From assembly GCA_003456155.1 (NCBI GenBank), contig DMPC01000055.1:17878-42975 (forward strand): a DNA stretch of 25,098 nt, read 5' to 3'. The first letter of the stretch is position 1; each line of letters starts with the position of its first letter. Below are positions 22,566-25,098 of this stretch, piece by piece. A program made the position numbers and the translations under genes. Source of the stretch: Actinomycetota bacterium (GTDB taxonomy: Bacteria > Actinomycetota > Actinomycetes > S36-B12). The notes beneath the pieces were generated by a model that worked only from the letters and a program-made list of their open reading frames with translations, had not been told where the DNA came from and did not search any database.

Positions 22566-23969
22566 TCAGGAGACCCCACCGCGAGGGCTGGGAGTGACCA
22601 GAGCTGCCGTGGCAATGTGACGCGCTATGGCCTTCTGCTCATCTGGATCGTCCGGAAGCAGAGCCGTCGTGACTCGGACATGACTCGAGGCACTGGCCCT
22701 GACCTTGAAGGGGCTCCCCGGAGCCACGCGAATGTCAGACGCCGCGAGGGTGAGCAGCGCTGACCGTTCGTCCTCGACACCCACCCAGAGGTTGACCCCA
22801 TCACCCGGATGCACGTGGATGCCCTGCTTCTCCAGCAGCAGGGTCATGTTTTCGGTCCGCCGATGGTAGGAATCGCGGGCCCGCGCGACGCACTCCTCCG
22901 CCTCAGGGTCCTCCAGCAGCGCAAGCAGCAGCGACTGCAGGATCCGACTGGTCCAGCCCGGCCCGAGCATCCTGCGGGCCATGAGCGGGTCGACCACGTG
23001 TGCCGGGCCACTCAAGGCAGCGATGCGCAGGTCTGGGCCGTGAGACTTCGAGTAGCTGCGGATATGCACGGTTCGCTCGGGGAGCCTTGAGCCCAGGGAG
23101 AGATCCGGCGCCCTCGCGATCAACCCGGAATGGTCAGCCTCGACGATCACCGCGCTCGATCGGGCCAGCACCCTGGCCAGTGCATCTCTGCGAGCGGGGG
23201 TGAGGCCAGCGCCGGTGGGATTCTGTGCCCGCGAATGGAGGAACACGGCAACCGGATCACCCTCCAGAGCCGCCGCGAGGGCACCCGGGACGATGCCCTG
23301 GTCATCGAGTGCGACCGGCACGATCTCTGCTCCTCGAGCGTCCAGCAGGTCCAGCAGGGCGGGGAATCCCGGATCCTCCACGATCACGCGGTCACCGATG
23401 CTCACCACCTGGTCGATCACCCGGGAGAGCCCGTCCAGCGCTCCATCGACCGTCACGATCCGCGCTGGCTCATAGGGCCACGACTCGAGGAACCTCACCT
23501 GCAGCGCAGGGAGGACGGGATCATCCAGGTAGCTCGTCGTCCATCGGAGCGAAGCCGAGGTGAGTGATCGCAGGCTCTTTTCCAGGGGTGGCAGCAGGGA
23601 TGGGTCGGGCATGCTGGTCGACAGGTCCAGGCCGCCCACGGTGGGCGCCAAGCCGACGCTCAGGTAGCGGACCGGACGACTGGGCTCCTGAGAGCTCCTC
23701 ACGAATGTCCCCGCTCGGCCCCGGGACTCAATCGCTCCCACAGCGCTCAGGGCCTGCCAGGCCTCACTCACGGTCGCAGGGCTCACGCCGAGTTCAGCCG
23801 CCAAGGCCCTGACGGTGGGCAGGCGGTCTCCGACATGCAGCCGATCAGCGCGGATCAGGCGGTTCACCGCAGCGGCAATGCCTCGGGGGGACGCGTCGGA
23901 GATGGCCTCGCAAACCATGTCCGTGACGGCAGGATCCGTCATACGGTGTCCCTGGTCAAGCAGCGTCAT
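22566..23969 (-). CDS. MocR-type GntR/aminotransferase transcription regulator
   Basis: A 467-residue fusion. Residues about 30-92 form a GntR winged helix (GDRLPTVRALAAELGVSPATVSEAWQAL, then GAIESRGRAGTFV). The remainder is a fold-type I aminotransferase-like domain with NPTG (250-253), Asp279 and the PLP Schiff-base Lys308 (SYSKSHGPDLR), so it should bind PLP and sense an amino compound. The start ATG at 23969 has GGAGGACCC upstream. It is divergent from the beta-ureidopropionase-like gene across 182 bases with a near-perfect palindrome. Likely effectors are beta-alanine, GABA or similar amines, by analogy with GabR and relatives. Confidence 0.92.
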   Translation of the reverse strand: MTLLDQGHRMTDPAVTDMVCEAISDASPRGIAAAVNRLIRADRLHVGDRLPTVRALAAELGVSPATVSEAWQALSAVGAIESRGRAGTFVRSSQEPSRPVRYLSVGLAPTVGGLDLSTSMPDPSLLPPLEKSLRSLTSASLRWTTSYLDDPVLPALQVRFLESWPYEPARIVTVDGALDGLSRVIDQVVSIGDRVIVEDPGFPALLDLLDARGAEIVPVALDDQGIVPGALAAALEGDPVAVFLHSRAQNPTGAGLTPARRDALARVLARSSAVIVEADHSGLIARAPDLSLGSRLPERTVHIRSYSKSHGPDLRIAALSGPAHVVDPLMARRMLGPGWTSRILQSLLLALLEDPEAEECVARARDSYHRRTENMTLLLEKQGIHVHPGDGVNLWVGVEDERSALLTLAASDIRVAPGSPFKVRASASSHVRVTTALLPDDPDEQKAIARHIATAALVTPSPRGGVS

Positions 23970-24074
23970 GGGTCCTCCGGTGGCCACGCCTGTGCGGCCC
24001 CGAGAGGCATGGCAACGTCACCTGCTGCCCACACCGAACCGCACCGGGAGAAATGTATCCGAAATCCGCCAAGC

Positions 24075-24088
24075 ACAAGACGTTTTGT
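24075..24088. promoter_or_regulatory. Palindromic candidate operator between the MocR gene and the pyrimidine-degradation operon
   Basis: ACAAGACGTTTTGT matches its own reverse complement at 12 of 14 positions. It lies just upstream of a plus-strand -10-like TACACT (24090-24095), and a minus-strand -10-like TACATT sits at 24052-24057. It could serve autoregulation and control of the divergent operon at once. Confidence 0.45.
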
Positions 24089-24151
24089 CTACACTCCTGA
24101 AACACAGGAACTGTCCTGGCTCGTGACCCGCAACCACCTACTGGAGGATTC

Positions 24152-24988
24152 ATGACCACCGTACGCGCGGCCCTGGTCCAGACCGACTGGACTGGCGACA
24201 AGGAATCCATGATCGTCAAGCATGAGGGCTACGCGCGCCAGGCCGCAGCTGAGGGCGCTCAGGTGATCTGCTTCCAAGAACTGTTCTACGGCCCCTACTT
24301 CTGCCAGGTGCAGGACAAGGTCTACTACGAGTACGCCGAGTCGATCCCAGGACCCACGACGGAGCGATTCCAGGCACTCGCTCGGGAGCTGGGGATGGTC
24401 ATGGTGCTTCCGATGTACGAGGAGGAGCAGCCTGGCGTTCTCTACAACACCGCCGCCGTCATCGATGCCGACGGGTCCTACCTCGGCAAGTACCGCAAGC
24501 AGCACATCCCGCACGTGGGCGGGTTCTGGGAGAAGTTCTACTTCCGGCCCGGGAACGGCGGCTACCCCGTGTTCGACACCGCCGTGGGGAAGATCGGTGT
24601 CTACATCTGCTACGACCGCCATTTCCCCGAGGGCTGGCGCGCACTGGGGCTGAACGGTGCCCAGATCGTCTTCAACCCCTCGGCCACCTCGCGAGGGCTG
24701 TCTCAGTACCTGTGGAGCATCGAGCAGCCTGCAGCGGCCGTTGCCAACGAGTACTTCGTGGGTGCGATCAACCGCGTGGGCATCGAGCCTCTCGGTGACG
24801 ATGACTTCTACGGCCAGTCGTACTTCGTGGACCCGGAGGGGAGCTACGTGGGCGACAAGGGAGATCCCTACCAGTCCGAGCTCATCGTGCGAGACCTCGA
24901 CATGAACCTGCTGACCGAGGTTCGCAACCGCTGGCAGTTCTACCGGGACCGCCGCCCCGACGCCTACGACGACCTCGTCCGCCCGTAA
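24152..24988 (+). CDS. Nitrilase-superfamily amidase, beta-ureidopropionase/N-carbamoylputrescine amidase type
   Basis: A 278-residue carbon-nitrogen hydrolase with the Glu-Lys-Cys triad at Glu43 (CFQELFYGPYF), Lys116 (KYRKQHIPH) and Cys153 (VYICYDRHFPEG). The FQELFYGPYF and FWEKFYFRPGN blocks match the N-carbamoyl-amine hydrolase group. It is followed by a hydantoinase gene after about 20 bases, which makes beta-ureidopropionase the best call: N-carbamoyl-beta-alanine to beta-alanine, CO2 and ammonia. N-carbamoylputrescine amidase is a close relative and the main alternative. The ATG has an excellent GGAGG seven bases upstream. Confidence 0.9.
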   Translation: MTTVRAALVQTDWTGDKESMIVKHEGYARQAAAEGAQVICFQELFYGPYFCQVQDKVYYEYAESIPGPTTERFQALARELGMVMVLPMYEEEQPGVLYNTAAVIDADGSYLGKYRKQHIPHVGGFWEKFYFRPGNGGYPVFDTAVGKIGVYICYDRHFPEGWRALGLNGAQIVFNPSATSRGLSQYLWSIEQPAAAVANEYFVGAINRVGIEPLGDDDFYGQSYFVDPEGSYVGDKGDPYQSELIVRDLDMNLLTEVRNRWQFYRDRRPDAYDDLVRP

Positions 24989-25009
24989 CTCCAGAAGGGA
25001 CCTCGAGCC

Positions 25010-25098
25010 ATGACCATCCTGATCAAGAACGGCACGGTCGTCACCGCCCAGGGCAGTGCCCGGGCGGATGTCCTCGTGGACGGCGAGATCATTGCCGC
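25010..25098 (+). CDS. Dihydropyrimidinase/hydantoinase, N-terminal fragment
   Basis: The first 29 residues (MTILIKNGTVVTAQG..., then ADVLVDGEIIA) match the N-terminal beta-sandwich of D-hydantoinase/dihydropyrimidinase. The gene continues past the right edge. It has AGAAGGGA upstream and follows the amidase on the same strand. Dihydropyrimidinase opens dihydrouracil to N-carbamoyl-beta-alanine, the substrate of the preceding enzyme. Other amidohydrolases start similarly, so the call leans on the neighbour. Confidence 0.75.
   Translation, partial: MTILIKNGTVVTAQGSARADVLVDGEIIA

Noticed and set aside
15995..24060. Recurring AAATGT core in several promoter regions (near 16007, 17121, 17212, 24052)
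   Set aside because: A six-base AT-rich word in AT-rich intergenic DNA; flanks differ and chance is sufficient.

Overview
The window looks like an accessory catabolic region from a high-GC actinobacterium. The support is a GC content of roughly 60-65% by eye, many GTG starts placed behind strong Shine-Dalgarno (SD) sequences, a leaderless-type promoter (TANNNT six bases before an ATG), an F420/FMN luciferase-like oxidoreductase, and long antisense shadow ORFs in every gene. I cannot assign a genus. I see no rRNA, tRNA, CRISPR array, insertion sequence or phage gene. No gene-free stretch exceeds about 220 bases.

Left edge (1-2988, minus): a polyamine module. An aminobutyraldehyde-type aldehyde dehydrogenase is followed by a Tat-exported PotD-like lipoprotein and the start of a PotA-like ATPase, which runs off the window. 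Next come a cytochrome P450 without the usual I-helix acid/alcohol pair (3189-4388, plus) and a convergent EamA-type transporter (4443-5285, minus).

Pseudouridine module (5455-8721, plus): a PfkB kinase (psuK), pseudouridine-5'-phosphate glycosidase (psuG) and an amidohydrolase overlap end to start. The kinase appears to be read from a leaderless transcript. The expected product is uracil plus ribose 5-phosphate, with the amidohydrolase acting on a related heterocycle.

Central cassette (8707-15844, minus): nine genes. A lipoprotein of the NMT1/THI5 type comes first, then an intergenic hairpin, then ATPase, permease, two SUMF1-fold proteins, a yeast-FCY1-like cytosine deaminase, TenA, an SDR dehydrogenase and a luciferase-like oxidoreductase. 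From the ATPase onward no gap exceeds 2 bases and most junctions overlap. Importer, TenA and cytosine-type deaminase together point to uptake and processing of an aminopyrimidine, possibly a thiamine breakdown product. The presence of SUMF1-like, SDR and luciferase-like enzymes suggests oxidative catabolism rather than simple salvage. I know of no described pathway with this set, and this is the best candidate for a new system here.

Right part: an ACMSD-like amidohydrolase (16023-17087, minus) is divergent from an ALDH-SDR-phosphotriesterase-homology operon (17306-20487, plus). An isochorismatase-family hydrolase and a TrzN/8-oxoguanine-deaminase-like amidohydrolase follow on the minus strand, then a MocR-type regulator divergent from a beta-ureidopropionase-like amidase and the start of a dihydropyrimidinase/hydantoinase. 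The last two are the hydrolytic half of reductive pyrimidine breakdown. Taken together, most of the window serves uptake, deamination, glycoside cleavage, oxidation and ring hydrolysis of nitrogen heterocycles, with uracil as the likely meeting point. All functional assignments rest on motif recognition by eye; no database search was possible.
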